Below, in pieces: positions 16,248-25,295 of a stretch of 64,000 nt of DNA. This stretch comes from CAYQDF01 sp964416175 (lineage in GTDB: Bacteria; Chloroflexota; Anaerolineae; Anaerolineales; UBA4823), in assembly GCA_964416175.1 (NCBI GenBank), contig CAYQDF010000004.1:8705-72704 (forward strand), given 5' to 3'. The translations under genes and the position numbers were made by a program. A model generated the notes under the pieces. The model did no database searches, was not told the origin of the DNA, and saw nothing but the letters and a program-made list of their open reading frames with translations. Within the stretch, counting starts at the first letter, position 1, and each line of letters begins with the position of its first letter.

Positions 16248-18219
16248 TTCCCGGAATTTCCCCCTTCATCATCATCTGGACGCGGGCTTTCAGCGCAGCC
16301 CTGCGCTCCCGGTATGCTTCCTCCGGCAGCTCACCAGCCTGGTACTGGTCATCCAGGGCCAGGATGGCGTCCAGCATCGTATTGAGGTCTTCATCCAGGC
16401 CAACCCGCGCGAATCCAGCTTCCTCACCCTCTTCGGTGTAGGCTTCCCCGCTGCCAGCCCGGCTGCGCCTGAACAGCCATAAACCGCCGATAATGAGCAC
16501 CCCGCCGAATGCCAGCAGGCCGATCACTAGGCTTGAGCTGGAGCTCAGGCTGACGCCGGCGCTGCCCCTGGGGCGGCCGGAAACCACCAGCCTGAGACCG
16601 GAGCCGGCTTCAATTCGACTGGTAGAGTACATTTGGTAAGTGATCCCCTGGACTTCTGAGAGCCCCATGTCCTGGAGCTGCGCGCCGCTGACCTTTAAAC
16701 CGTCGGCAGGCAGCAGGATGGTGACTGCATTCACGGGCAGGTCTAACTTGTGGCTGAAATCCAATTTGTTCGAGTAAGGCAGGTCATACGAAAACACGAC
16801 CTGGTGCTGGCTGATGCCGGGCCGGATCACAGAGGTGTCTCCGAATCCCTCCGGAGTTTGAACATAGCGCCCCCCCAATGCCCCGTCTTCAAACTGCAGG
16901 TTCGTCGCGCCGGGGGGGAGAGGGAAAGTGAGCACCGGCTCTCCTTCTGTTTCCGCGACCAGGATGCGATCGCTCCGGTTCGAGATGACATAAAGTTCGA
17001 TCACCCTCAGAGTTGACGGTTCTATGTATTCGAATAAGAGGTGCAATCGATCGGTGAAGATGACGCTCAGATCCTTCGTTGTTTCGTAGAAGGGGATGGG
17101 GAGGGACAGCTCCGTGATGCCAGGTTCGACTACGCCTATATCGGAATTGTAAGCCACCCCCTGGTATTCCAGGCTGGCAAGAAAGGCGCGCCCTTCCGGC
17201 ATCGCGATTTCTTCGAATTTGAAGGAACCATCCGGCTGTACTTCAGTCGTTTCCGTGAGGACCTGCTGCATCTGATCGAATCCATGGAGGGTGACGCTCA
17301 GGGTAGAAGGAAGGGTCCCCCCGCTCGTGGCGAGGACCACCTGCCCTTTAATGGTCCCGGTCCCGGCTGCCGGCGGAACAGGCGGTGTCGCCTCTGCTGT
17401 TTCCGCTGTGCCGGTTGCGACTGCCGGGGGTGTCCTCGCGGGCTCCAGGGCGGCTGCTTGTGAATTGAAGGTCAGGGAGCGCAGGAATCCAACCAGGTCC
17501 CAGCGTTCCTCTTCGGTCAACTGGTCTCCATAGGCTGGCATGTCTGGGGGGATGCCGTCCCCAATCGCCTGGAAGAGCTGCGCACCTGTTTTCTCCGCCA
17601 TCCATTCCTGGCTGGTGAAATCCGGCGGAGAAGCCGTGAGACCTGCGGCTTCAATCCCGTCGCCCTTGCCTCCCACGCCGTGGCAGGCAACGCAATTTTC
17701 CTGATAAATCTGCCTGCCGCGAGCGACCTGCTCAGGTGAGGTACTCAAAGTAAAAGCGTACGCGACGACGTCCCAGCGCTGGCGGTCGGTCAGGCCGGTG
17801 AAGGGCGGCATAAACCGCTCCAGGTTCCCCTGAGTGACGATTCGGTACCATCCAGCTGGCGACGCCTGGCGGGCAAATTCCGGCGAACCCAGCGGAGAGG
17901 GCTGGTTGGGCAGCTGCCCGGCTTGAGGGCCGTTGCCCTTGCCGGTTGAGCCATGGCATGGTGTGCACTTATCCGCGTAGATGGATGCCCCAGCTCCAGG
18001 GTCTGGCGCCATCAGTGGAAACGCAGCGGAGCTCACTGGCGGCTGCGTTTGAACCGGGGCGCGGACCTCCGATCCCGGCGGAGGGGTGATATCTGCGGCC
18101 AGGGAGAAAGAACAGCCTGCCAAAAAGGGCAGCAGGAAAAGCAAGCCCAGGGCAACCACAAACAAAGCGGGCTTGGCGCGTAATTTGATCTGAGGCCGGC
18201 TCAGGTTCAAGTCTGGCAA
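16240..18219 (-). CDS. Diheme c-type cytochrome lipoprotein with C-terminal membrane helix
   Basis: 659 aa. A signal peptide ends in a clear lipobox (FLAGC near residue 35). Two monoheme cytochrome c domains follow, with CTPCH near residue 86 and CVACH near 178, each with a downstream Met-containing segment. Then come a proline-rich linker, a beta-rich region of about 300 residues resembling a carboxypeptidase-regulatory fold, one membrane helix near 570-590, and a charged cytoplasmic tail. It sits inside the ccm operon, overlapping ccmA. It could carry electrons at the outer face of the membrane. The tail contains a RMMMK-like basic end reminiscent of membrane-bound regulators, but no domain is recognised. 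Confidence 0.75.
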   Translation of the reverse strand: MPDLNLSRPQIKLRAKPALFVVALGLLFLLPFLAGCSFSLAADITPPPGSEVRAPVQTQPPVSSAAFPLMAPDPGAGASIYADKCTPCHGSTGKGNGPQAGQLPNQPSPLGSPEFARQASPAGWYRIVTQGNLERFMPPFTGLTDRQRWDVVAYAFTLSTSPEQVARGRQIYQENCVACHGVGGKGDGIEAAGLTASPPDFTSQEWMAEKTGAQLFQAIGDGIPPDMPAYGDQLTEEERWDLVGFLRSLTFNSQAAALEPARTPPAVATGTAETAEATPPVPPAAGTGTIKGQVVLATSGGTLPSTLSVTLHGFDQMQQVLTETTEVQPDGSFKFEEIAMPEGRAFLASLEYQGVAYNSDIGVVEPGITELSLPIPFYETTKDLSVIFTDRLHLLFEYIEPSTLRVIELYVISNRSDRILVAETEGEPVLTFPLPPGATNLQFEDGALGGRYVQTPEGFGDTSVIRPGISQHQVVFSYDLPYSNKLDFSHKLDLPVNAVTILLPADGLKVSGAQLQDMGLSEVQGITYQMYSTSRIEAGSGLRLVVSGRPRGSAGVSLSSSSSLVIGLLAFGGVLIIGGLWLFRRSRAGSGEAYTEEGEEAGFARVGLDEDLNTMLDAILALDDQYQAGELPEEAYRERRAALKARVQMMMKGEIPGND

Positions 18220-18235
18220 CCCTCCAAGAGACGGA

Positions 18236-18796
18236 TCAGGTTAACGCTTTCCCACACTTAGGGCAGAAGCGGTCCGACTTCTGAATGGGGCGACCACACT
18301 GGGGGCAAAAACCGGCGGACCTATCCAGGCGCGTCCGTCGGCGATTGGCAAGCAATACTTCTAATTCGTCATCAGCAGCCGGGATTTTCAAGCCCCCTCC
18401 GGCGGCGGTAGCCCCTTCAGCCTCCAGGACCGGCATCGCCGCCAATCGCCGACGAGCAGCGATCGCCGCTTCGATTCGGGCTTCCATGTCGTCTCCCGCT
18501 CCGGTTTTTTCGAGGCGATCCAGCTGGCGATAGACCTCTGCCCCTTGTTGGACCAGTAACGCCCTCTGGACAGGGTAATCTTCCTCCGGGATCTTCCCCA
18601 AAGCGTAATCGAAATCCATCTCCTCTAAGGCGGTCAAAATGCGGTCCCGCTCAGCCAGCAACGATGACAATTCGTGATCCACCTGGTCGCTTTCCGCAGA
18701 CCTTACGGCCGACTCCCGATTTACCAGTGGGCGGGCGATAAACATCCCTACCAGCAGGAGCAGGGCAAGTATGAGAAGCAATGAGCCGATGTCCAT
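18236..18796 (-). CDS. Membrane protein with C-terminal zinc ribbon, CcmI-like position
   Basis: 186 aa. One N-terminal membrane helix, then a coiled region (LLAERDRILTALEEMDFDYALGKI followed by an EEDY segment) that resembles the N-terminal part of CcmI/CycH, a linker, and a C-terminal zinc ribbon with CPQCG and CPKCG pairs. The place between ccmG and the cytochrome gene fits a CcmI-like apocytochrome chaperone or scaffold. No TPR domain is present, so it is not a full CcmI. Confidence 0.6.
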   Translation of the reverse strand: MDIGSLLLILALLLLVGMFIARPLVNRESAVRSAESDQVDHELSSLLAERDRILTALEEMDFDYALGKIPEEDYPVQRALLVQQGAEVYRQLDRLEKTGAGDDMEARIEAAIAARRRLAAMPVLEAEGATAAGGGLKIPAADDELEVLLANRRRTRLDRSAGFCPQCGRPIQKSDRFCPKCGKALT

Positions 18797-18825
18797 GTTC
18801 TCTGAGAGGTATCTTCAGGATGGGC

Positions 18826-19434
18826 CTACTGGTCGAGCAGGGGATCGATCATCGACCGGATTTCCGCCATTGAGGTGAAAGGTATGAGTTTGAAATTTGC
18901 CAGGGTGCCGTCTCGAGTGATGATAAAGGTCTCCGGCACCCCCGTGGTGCGGTAGGCATGCGCGATGCGCGTCCCTAAATCGGGCCCGTTCGGATAGGTG
19001 ACATTGAACCTCTGCAGGTATGCTTTCGCTTTCGTCTCGGTGTCGAGGTAATCGATGCCCAGGAATACCACATCACCGCGCGGCTGGTAATACCGCCAGG
19101 CTGCTTCCAGCTCGGGGGCCTCCTCCTCACAGGGGATACACCAGGAGGCCCAGAAATTGACCAGGACCACTTTTCCGCGCAAGTCATTCAAAGGAATCTG
19201 CACGCCCTCGAATGTCGTGAGGGTGAAATCCGGGGCTGGATCTCCAACTTTGAGCGGACCGCGCTGTGCACGGAGCAGCCCGAAAGCCAGGAGCGCAAGC
19301 AAACCCAGGATGGTGATCCAGGCTGCGATCGCGCCGGGCGAGAGCCTGGCACCGAAGATCGAGATTCGCCCCCCTCGATCTGTGGGGGGCGCCGGTGTCT
19401 CCGTGATTGAGGTCGAGGATTCTATCTCAGCCAT
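18826..19434 (-). CDS. ccmG: Thiol-disulfide oxidoreductase, CcmG/ResA/TlpA type
   Basis: 202 aa. A membrane helix at about residues 33-55 anchors an outward thioredoxin fold with the active site WCIPC (Cys99 and Cys102). The preceding GDPAPDFTLTTFEG and the cis-proline TTGVPETF segment are typical. In cytochrome c maturation this protein keeps the heme-binding cysteines reduced. The Ccm operon context favours CcmG over a general TlpA. Confidence 0.88.
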   Translation of the reverse strand: MAEIESSTSITETPAPPTDRGGRISIFGARLSPGAIAAWITILGLLALLAFGLLRAQRGPLKVGDPAPDFTLTTFEGVQIPLNDLRGKVVLVNFWASWCIPCEEEAPELEAAWRYYQPRGDVVFLGIDYLDTETKAKAYLQRFNVTYPNGPDLGTRIAHAYRTTGVPETFIITRDGTLANFKLIPFTSMAEIRSMIDPLLDQ

Positions 19435-19508
19435 CCATCTATCTCCAACAGCAAGCGGCAGTCGCTTTCTCCGATTCTGCCACGTAATCGCATCTTTTCT
19501 TTATAATC

Positions 19509-20018
19509 CTATCGCCGGCGAAGCTCTTCTTCCAGACGGGCGACGTACTCGTCTCCGGCGCTAATCTCTGCAGAATCCCCTTCTTTCACTGCTGGCATCG
19601 GCTGCCTCCAGGCTTGCATGGCCCGGTAGAGGATATATGCCCCCGCGATGATCGCCAGTGGAGGGATCACATATACCAGCCAGTTCAAGCCGCGGGGCGG
19701 CGGCGTGGCCAGCACCCGGTCTCCGTATTGGGCGACGAAATAATCTTTTATCTGCCTTTCGGACCAGCCCTCAGCCAGCTTCTCCCGGATCAGTTCCCGC
19801 CACTCGGCGCAGGCGGTCGTCGGGCAAACGTCCAGGGGGATGTTTTCGCACACTGGGCAGTAAAGACCTTTGGCGATGGCATTGACCTGGTCTTCTGTAG
19901 GACCTGCCGGTGTGGGCACCTGGGCCAGGGAGGCGCCGGACGGGTACAGCCCGGCAACCAGCGTCGCCAGGCCCAAGCCGAGGGTGGTTATCCACAAAGG
20001 TATCCGTGAGCCGTTCAT
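19509..20018 (-). CDS. ccmH: Cytochrome c maturation protein CcmH
   Basis: 169 aa. A signal sequence, the redox motif CPVC within LYCPVCENIPLDVC (the family usually has LRCxxCQ), the ELIREKLAEGWSERQIKDYFV segment typical of CcmH, and a C-terminal membrane helix near 115-135. Its ATG at 20018 overlaps the ccmF stop (ATGA), which fixes the start. CcmH reduces apocytochrome disulfides with CcmG. Extra cysteines in VCPTTAC are unusual. Confidence 0.88.
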   Translation of the reverse strand: MNGSRIPLWITTLGLGLATLVAGLYPSGASLAQVPTPAGPTEDQVNAIAKGLYCPVCENIPLDVCPTTACAEWRELIREKLAEGWSERQIKDYFVAQYGDRVLATPPPRGLNWLVYVIPPLAIIAGAYILYRAMQAWRQPMPAVKEGDSAEISAGDEYVARLEEELRRR

Positions 20019-22063
20019 GTGGCTGCGTAGACCGTCTTTCTCACCCGGGCTCGGGCAGGCTCCGGGTCTTTGTCTGGCCAGGCTGCCACCAGGGTGCCCA
20101 GGATGAATACGAATCCTCCGAACCACAGCCAGTTCACCAGAGGGTTGTGATAAACCTTGAACGTCGCACTCTGCGAGGAGATCGGCTGCCAGTCCACCAG
20201 CAGAACGTAGAAATCATCTTCCCAGGTGCTTCGCACCCCTGGAATGGTCATCGGTTGCTGGGATTCGTAGTAGTAATCCCGGCGCGGGTACAGCTCTGAT
20301 ACATACTCCCCATCCCGGTAAACGCTGACCACCGCCCGTGAGACGTTGCGCCCGTCCCTGGTATCGAAATTGGAAAGCGATTCATAAGTGATGCTGTAGT
20401 CTCCCAGAGTGATCTGCTCCCCCTGCGAGATCGTTCCCTGGGTCTCGGTCTGGAAGAGTTCGATGCCGATGATGCCGATCGCCATCAGAACGACGCCGAG
20501 GTGGATGATGTACCCGCCGTACCTGCGCCGGTTGCGTCCAGCCAGGTTCCAAAGGGCGACTGGAAGGCTTTCACCGGAGCGGCGATGGCGGGCAAGCGAA
20601 CCTCGCCAGAATTCATAAAGCGTCACAGCTGCCACGAATGCACACAGCCAGAACGCCAGTAGAGCGATCGGGTGGCGGACTCCGGCCAGCAGGAGCAGGC
20701 CAACCACGGCGAAGGAGAACAGAGCGGGCTTCCAGATCGCCCGGCCGAGCGTCTTGATCGTCGAGTGTCCCCAGGCGGAGAGTGGCGCCACACCCATCAG
20801 AAACAGCAGCCCAGCCCACAGAGGACCCGTCGCGCGTTCGTAGAAAGGCGGCCCTACAGTCACTTTCTGACCAGAAAACAGCTCAGAGATGAGGGGGAAA
20901 AGAACACCCCAGAAACACACGACGAAGATGCTGAGAAACAGCAGGTTGTTTAACAGAAAGAGGGCTTCCCTCGAAAGGAGGGAAGTCATACGCGCCTCGG
21001 ATTTGAGCTCCTGCCACCGGCGGAGAAGCAAAGATAGAGAGATAATGAAAGTCAGGCCGATAAACCCGAAGAAGGCCGGCCCGATGGCGCTTTGGGCGAA
21101 GGCATGCACGGAGGAGAGTACGCCAGACCGGGTGAGGAACGTTCCAAAGATGACCAGGTCGTAGGTCAGGATGATCAGCACCATGTTCCAGTGCTTCAGC
21201 ATCCCCCGTTTTTCCTGGATCATCACGGAGTGAAGGAATGGAGTGCCGGTCAGCCAGGGCATAAAGGCGGCAATCTCCACCGGGTCCCAACCCCAGTACC
21301 CACCCCAACCCAGGACATCGTACGCCCAACGCCCGCCCAGGATCAGCCCCAACGAGAGGAACAGCCAGGCGACAAGCGTCCACCGACGCGTGATGCGGAT
21401 CCAGCGGTCGTCGCTTCGCCCGGTCACCAGTGCGGCAATGGCGAACGCGTAAGGGATGACGAACGAGACGAACCCCAGATACAGCATGGGGGGGTGGATG
21501 ATCATCCCCGGGTGGCGGAGGAGGGGGTTCAGCCCGTTCCCGTCGGAAGGCGCAAAAGGCACCGATCCCGCCGGCTGCCACATGGCCGTCTTGATCTCCG
21601 TTGCAGTTTGCCACAGCCGGAGGAAGGGATTCTCGAACAAGATGATCAAAGCCAGGAAGAACGCCAGCGTGGTCAGGGCCACGATCACGACCCAGGGCAG
21701 GAACTCCCGATCGCGGTCCCATTTGCGCAGGGTGACGGCGGAGGCAAAGGCAGCCATCAGCCAGGACCAGAAGACCAGCGAACCAGCCTGCCCGCCCCAA
21801 AGGGCAGTAACCTTTAAATAGACAGGCATGCTGTTGCTGGTCACGCTGGCGACGTAGTCCACCTCATAATGATTCGTGACCAGTAAGTAGATAATGCTGA
21901 GCGCAGAAACCGTAAGAAGCGGCCAGGTCAGCAGCATCGCATTGCGGCCGCTCTCGACCCAGGCGTGATCGTTCCTCCGGGAGCCGTAATAAGCCGCCCC
22001 GATTCCGAAGAGACATACCAGGAAAGCGATTACCAGCGCGCCGTATCCAAGATTTGCAACCAT
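20015..22063 (-). CDS. ccmF: Cytochrome c heme lyase CcmF
   Basis: 682 aa polytopic protein. The WWD-type heme motif WGGYWGWDPVE lies near residue 255, and conserved histidines occur on both sides (HPPMLYLGF and the LHSVMIQEKRG segment). The length matches CcmF of 640-680 aa. CcmF attaches heme from CcmE to apocytochrome CxxCH motifs and, in well-studied systems, reduces the heme. It is the second gene after ccmE. Confidence 0.95.
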   Translation of the reverse strand: MVANLGYGALVIAFLVCLFGIGAAYYGSRRNDHAWVESGRNAMLLTWPLLTVSALSIIYLLVTNHYEVDYVASVTSNSMPVYLKVTALWGGQAGSLVFWSWLMAAFASAVTLRKWDRDREFLPWVVIVALTTLAFFLALIILFENPFLRLWQTATEIKTAMWQPAGSVPFAPSDGNGLNPLLRHPGMIIHPPMLYLGFVSFVIPYAFAIAALVTGRSDDRWIRITRRWTLVAWLFLSLGLILGGRWAYDVLGWGGYWGWDPVEIAAFMPWLTGTPFLHSVMIQEKRGMLKHWNMVLIILTYDLVIFGTFLTRSGVLSSVHAFAQSAIGPAFFGFIGLTFIISLSLLLRRWQELKSEARMTSLLSREALFLLNNLLFLSIFVVCFWGVLFPLISELFSGQKVTVGPPFYERATGPLWAGLLFLMGVAPLSAWGHSTIKTLGRAIWKPALFSFAVVGLLLLAGVRHPIALLAFWLCAFVAAVTLYEFWRGSLARHRRSGESLPVALWNLAGRNRRRYGGYIIHLGVVLMAIGIIGIELFQTETQGTISQGEQITLGDYSITYESLSNFDTRDGRNVSRAVVSVYRDGEYVSELYPRRDYYYESQQPMTIPGVRSTWEDDFYVLLVDWQPISSQSATFKVYHNPLVNWLWFGGFVFILGTLVAAWPDKDPEPARARVRKTVYAAT

Positions 22064-22164
22064 CCATCACTCCAGTGTCATAAGATGCCACTGCGTGAAA
22101 CGAGGGAGAACACGCTTCACGCAGCCTTGGACTATCTACTCGTTTCGGATCAGGGTGCTGTCAT

Positions 22165-22677
22165 CTATCCTTCGGATTGCTCTGGGAGGTCCTCTTCGTA
22201 CTTGGTCGGGCACTTAAGCAGGAGCTCGTCGGCGTAGAAAACCCCATCCTCACCGATTTTACCTGTCATGATCGCCTGAGCTTCGTGTCGCAGCAGGTCG
22301 GGCTTGGGTCCGGTGTAGACCACCTGGAGGCGAGAGCGGCTGGGATCGGCCACTGCAGCGTGGAGCACCTCTGCCAGGCCGCCCTGGGACTCGATCTCCT
22401 GATTATCGCCCGGGACGTGCGCCACCGTGAACTGCAGGGTGAGAGTCTGGGGGTCGTATTGAATGCTGTCTCCGAGCACAGCTCCTGAGACGCGTACCTC
22501 GCGCCCGCGCACGTCAACAGACCGGTTGACCAGTTCATTCACAGTGAGGAAATATTGGGCGCTCGCCTGCGTTGAAGTCACGATCAGGTACACAACAGCT
22601 GCAACAATCAGCAGCCCGCCGGCAAAGAATTTCGCCCGGCTCGCATTACCGCCTTGAGTAGCGATGTAATCTGCCAT
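22165..22677 (-). CDS. ccmE: Heme chaperone CcmE, CxxxY variant
   Basis: 170 aa. An N-terminal membrane helix is followed by a small OB-fold beta-barrel domain with GxVxxGS-like strands. The heme-binding site is LLLKCPTKYEED: Cys156 replaces the usual histidine of HxxxY, giving CxxxY with Tyr160. This form is known from archaea and Desulfovibrio (System I*). GGAGG eight bases upstream fixes the ATG at 22677. It opens the ccm operon, 136 bases after the response regulator gene. Confidence 0.92.
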   Translation of the reverse strand: MADYIATQGGNASRAKFFAGGLLIVAAVVYLIVTSTQASAQYFLTVNELVNRSVDVRGREVRVSGAVLGDSIQYDPQTLTLQFTVAHVPGDNQEIESQGGLAEVLHAAVADPSRSRLQVVYTGPKPDLLRHEAQAIMTGKIGEDGVFYADELLLKCPTKYEEDLPEQSEG

Positions 22678-22813
22678 GCTTCGAACCTCCAAAATATCGA
22701 CCGCTTTCGCGCGCAAGTGGTCGCTTTCTGAACACAACACTTAATTTTGGCACAGGTAGATTAATGCAACCTGAGATAACGACAAATTCTGTATGAGAAA
22801 GCCTTAGAAGAGC

Positions 22814-23500
22814 TCAGGCCCGAATCAGACCGGTCCGGATGGCGAACTTGACCAGTTCTGTCGATGAATGCAGTTTGAGTTTGAACATAATGCGCTCGCG
22901 GTGCCGGGCGACCGTCTTCGGGCTGATGCCCAATTTCTCACCGATTTCGTTGTTAGTCATCCCCTCCGCCACCGCTTCCAGTACCTGGCGTTCCCGGTCG
23001 CTCAGGACGTCCAGGTCGTGCCTGGCGACCTCTTCCCGGTCAGCGTGAGAAGTCCCCGTCTGTAATTCTGCCAGCAAGCGGCGATAATCCTCCAACAGCC
23101 AGCGCGCCAGGGCAGGTTGCAGGTAAACGTTGCCGGATGCGACGCACCGGATGGCATGCACCAGTTCTTCAGCAGCGATCTGTTTTGTGACATAACCGGT
23201 CGCGCCAGCTTGAAGCATCTCGAACAAATACTGTTTGTCCTGGTGGATGGTCAGCGCCAGCACCTTGGCATCTGGAAAAACCATTTTTAACTGCCGGGTC
23301 GCTTCCAGGCCATCCATTTCCGGCATGGTGATATCCATGATGACGACATCCGGGTGCACCTGTTGAGCGATTTGAATCGCTTCACCACCGCTGCCAGCTT
23401 CTGCGACGACCTGCATTCCTTCCTGGGTGTCCAGGTAGGTCCGGAGACCTGTGCGCACGATATCGTGGTCGTCAACCAACATCAACCGGATGGTGTTCAT
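22814..23500 (-). CDS. NarL/LuxR family response regulator
   Basis: 228 aa. Receiver domain with the acidic pair DD (residues 10-11), phospho-acceptor Asp56 in VVIMDITMPEMDG and Lys in GYVTKQI, then a C-terminal LuxR-type HTH (LSDRERQVLEAVAEGMTNNEIG segment) near residues 165-225. The ATG at 23500 lies inside the kinase gene, with AGGAG seven bases upstream, so the two genes overlap by 29 bases and are coupled. It precedes the ccm genes in the same direction and may regulate them and the divergent cytochromes. Confidence 0.92.
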   Translation of the reverse strand: MNTIRLMLVDDHDIVRTGLRTYLDTQEGMQVVAEAGSGGEAIQIAQQVHPDVVIMDITMPEMDGLEATRQLKMVFPDAKVLALTIHQDKQYLFEMLQAGATGYVTKQIAAEELVHAIRCVASGNVYLQPALARWLLEDYRRLLAELQTGTSHADREEVARHDLDVLSDRERQVLEAVAEGMTNNEIGEKLGISPKTVARHRERIMFKLKLHSSTELVKFAIRTGLIRA

Positions 23501-24998
23501 GGGGTATCTCCTGTACTGCACCGGTCGCGGGGGCTTTAATTGGAACGGCGACCTCCACGACAGTGCCCCCGCCTGGAGGTGAGACCAGAGCGAATCGTCC
23601 GCCGACGGACTCGGCGCGCTCGCGGATCCCTTCCAGGCCCCACCCCCGCCTGGAGGTTGCGGCATTCCTGTCCTGAATACCAAGGCCCTGATCAATCACC
23701 CGCAGGCGGACTTCACCTGCCGCAAAACACAATTCGATCATTGCCCTGTCGCATCCAGCATGCCGCGCGACGTTGTTGATAGCCTCCTGCGCTGCGCGAA
23801 AGATCACTGTCTCCACCAGGGTATCCAGCCGCTGCCGGTCTCCTGCTACTTGAAGAGTTACCTGAAGCCCGGTTCGCTGGCGTTCCTGATCGGCTAAAAC
23901 TTGCAGCGCGGCAACCAGCCCCAGGTCGTCGAGCTGTGCCGGGCGCAGATCGCGCACCAGCCGATAGATCCCCTGCGACATCTGTCGGATGATGTTCTGC
24001 AGCCGGTCCACGATCTCTGTGGTTTCAGGTTTTCCGGTCAATAAACTGCGCAGGGTAGCCAGGTTGAGGCTCAAGGCAGTCAAGAATTGGGCGGTCTCAT
24101 CGTGCAGCTCGCGGGCGATGCGCGCCCGTTCCTCCTCCTGGGCGATGACCGTGTGGCGCAACAGTTCGCCTCGCAGAGCTTCTCTCTCTACGAGATCGCG
24201 CTGGACCTGCTCCAGGGCCGCCAGCCGTTCGCGCTGCGCGGCCAGGAGCTGTTCCTCGCGCTTGCGCTCGACGATCTGGATCGCCCGGATCAGGTCTAAC
24301 GTAATCAACACGGCTAACGATGCCCGGACGAGCTGCACGGGAAATCCAAAAATATCCATGAATACAGCGGCGTTCACATATCTGGCTGGGAACATATCGA
24401 CCGGCGATACGAACACCTGAGTCAGCCCATACAAACCAAAGCCGATGGAAGCCCAAAGGAAGCGCGGCGCCAGCTCCGGCTGGCCATCCTGTTTCACTTG
24501 CTGGGCTCGCGCCCGCAGGCCCAAGGCTGCGAGGATACCTCCCGGAATTGCCAGCAGGTACCGGGCGATCGGGTCCACCCTCTCCAGGATCACAGATCCT
24601 TGAGCCAGGCTGTCGGCGTAGACTCCAACGACAAAGAGAAAAATACAGCCGGCGGACAGGGCTACAGCCCAGATGTTCCCCAGCGGCCTGCCAGACAACA
24701 TAAAGACGCCGAAAACCACCAGGGGGGTGAAAGAGACTACCAGCCAGATCAGGCGCATCCAGATCACCCCTTGTGGGAAGGAGACCCCCAGCCAGATCCC
24801 TTGCAGGAGGAGGATTTCGATCCACTCGTGCGCACCGTGCAACAATCCGAACACAGCCAGAGGACGCAGCACGCGCCGGTCAGCCAGCATGGGAGAACGC
24901 AGAGTCTCCAGGGAAAGGGCCAACCCCATGCTGAAGAATGCCAGCCCGTAAATAAAAAAGATGAAGACAATATACAGGTGCAATCCAGGAACGGTCAT
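23472..24998 (-). CDS. Membrane sensor histidine kinase (HisKA_3 type)
   Basis: 508 aa. About seven hydrophobic segments over residues 1-235 form the sensor region, followed by a coiled linker, the HisKA_3 dimerisation helix with the phospho-accepting His near residue 299 in ARIARELHDETAQFLTALS, and an HATPase domain with AAQEAINNVARHA and GWGLEGIRERAESVGG. This is the class that pairs with NarL-type regulators. No known sensory domain is recognised; an all-helical sensor suggests detection of a membrane or quinone-pool signal, which is inference. Confidence 0.9.
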   Translation of the reverse strand: MTVPGLHLYIVFIFFIYGLAFFSMGLALSLETLRSPMLADRRVLRPLAVFGLLHGAHEWIEILLLQGIWLGVSFPQGVIWMRLIWLVVSFTPLVVFGVFMLSGRPLGNIWAVALSAGCIFLFVVGVYADSLAQGSVILERVDPIARYLLAIPGGILAALGLRARAQQVKQDGQPELAPRFLWASIGFGLYGLTQVFVSPVDMFPARYVNAAVFMDIFGFPVQLVRASLAVLITLDLIRAIQIVERKREEQLLAAQRERLAALEQVQRDLVEREALRGELLRHTVIAQEEERARIARELHDETAQFLTALSLNLATLRSLLTGKPETTEIVDRLQNIIRQMSQGIYRLVRDLRPAQLDDLGLVAALQVLADQERQRTGLQVTLQVAGDRQRLDTLVETVIFRAAQEAINNVARHAGCDRAMIELCFAAGEVRLRVIDQGLGIQDRNAATSRRGWGLEGIRERAESVGGRFALVSPPGGGTVVEVAVPIKAPATGAVQEIPHEHHPVDVG

Positions 24999-25295
24999 CT
25001 TCTACCAGCCTGTAAAGTATTTTACAGCAATCCTTAATATTTAATAACTCGCAACGATATGACATTAATCCTATATGCCGCATAACAAATTCACTCATAT
25101 TCAGTTAATTATTGGGGTAAAATAATTAGGCAATTCTCCGCAACACAAATCGGCCGCATGAAAGAAGAAAGCGCTCTACCACGCCAGCCTTCCTAAAGGC
25201 CTTGAGCAAACCAGACGGCCCAATCAGACAAGCGCCCTGGTAGCAATCCTTTGCCATCACCTGCTCACATCACAGCTCTGCGAGGAGAATCAACC
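24999..25295. promoter_or_regulatory. Divergent control region between kinase and cytochrome genes
   Basis: 297 bases without a gene. Two dyads are visible. CTGTAAA-N4-TTTACAG at 25010-25027 lies 11 bases before the kinase start. TAATTATT-N7-AATAATTA at 25106-25128 overlaps a plus-strand TAAAAT box at 25118-25123 that has no good -35 and could serve the cytochrome operon. AGGAG at 25283-25287 is the ribosome binding site of the octaheme gene. Operator function is inferred. Confidence 0.45.
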
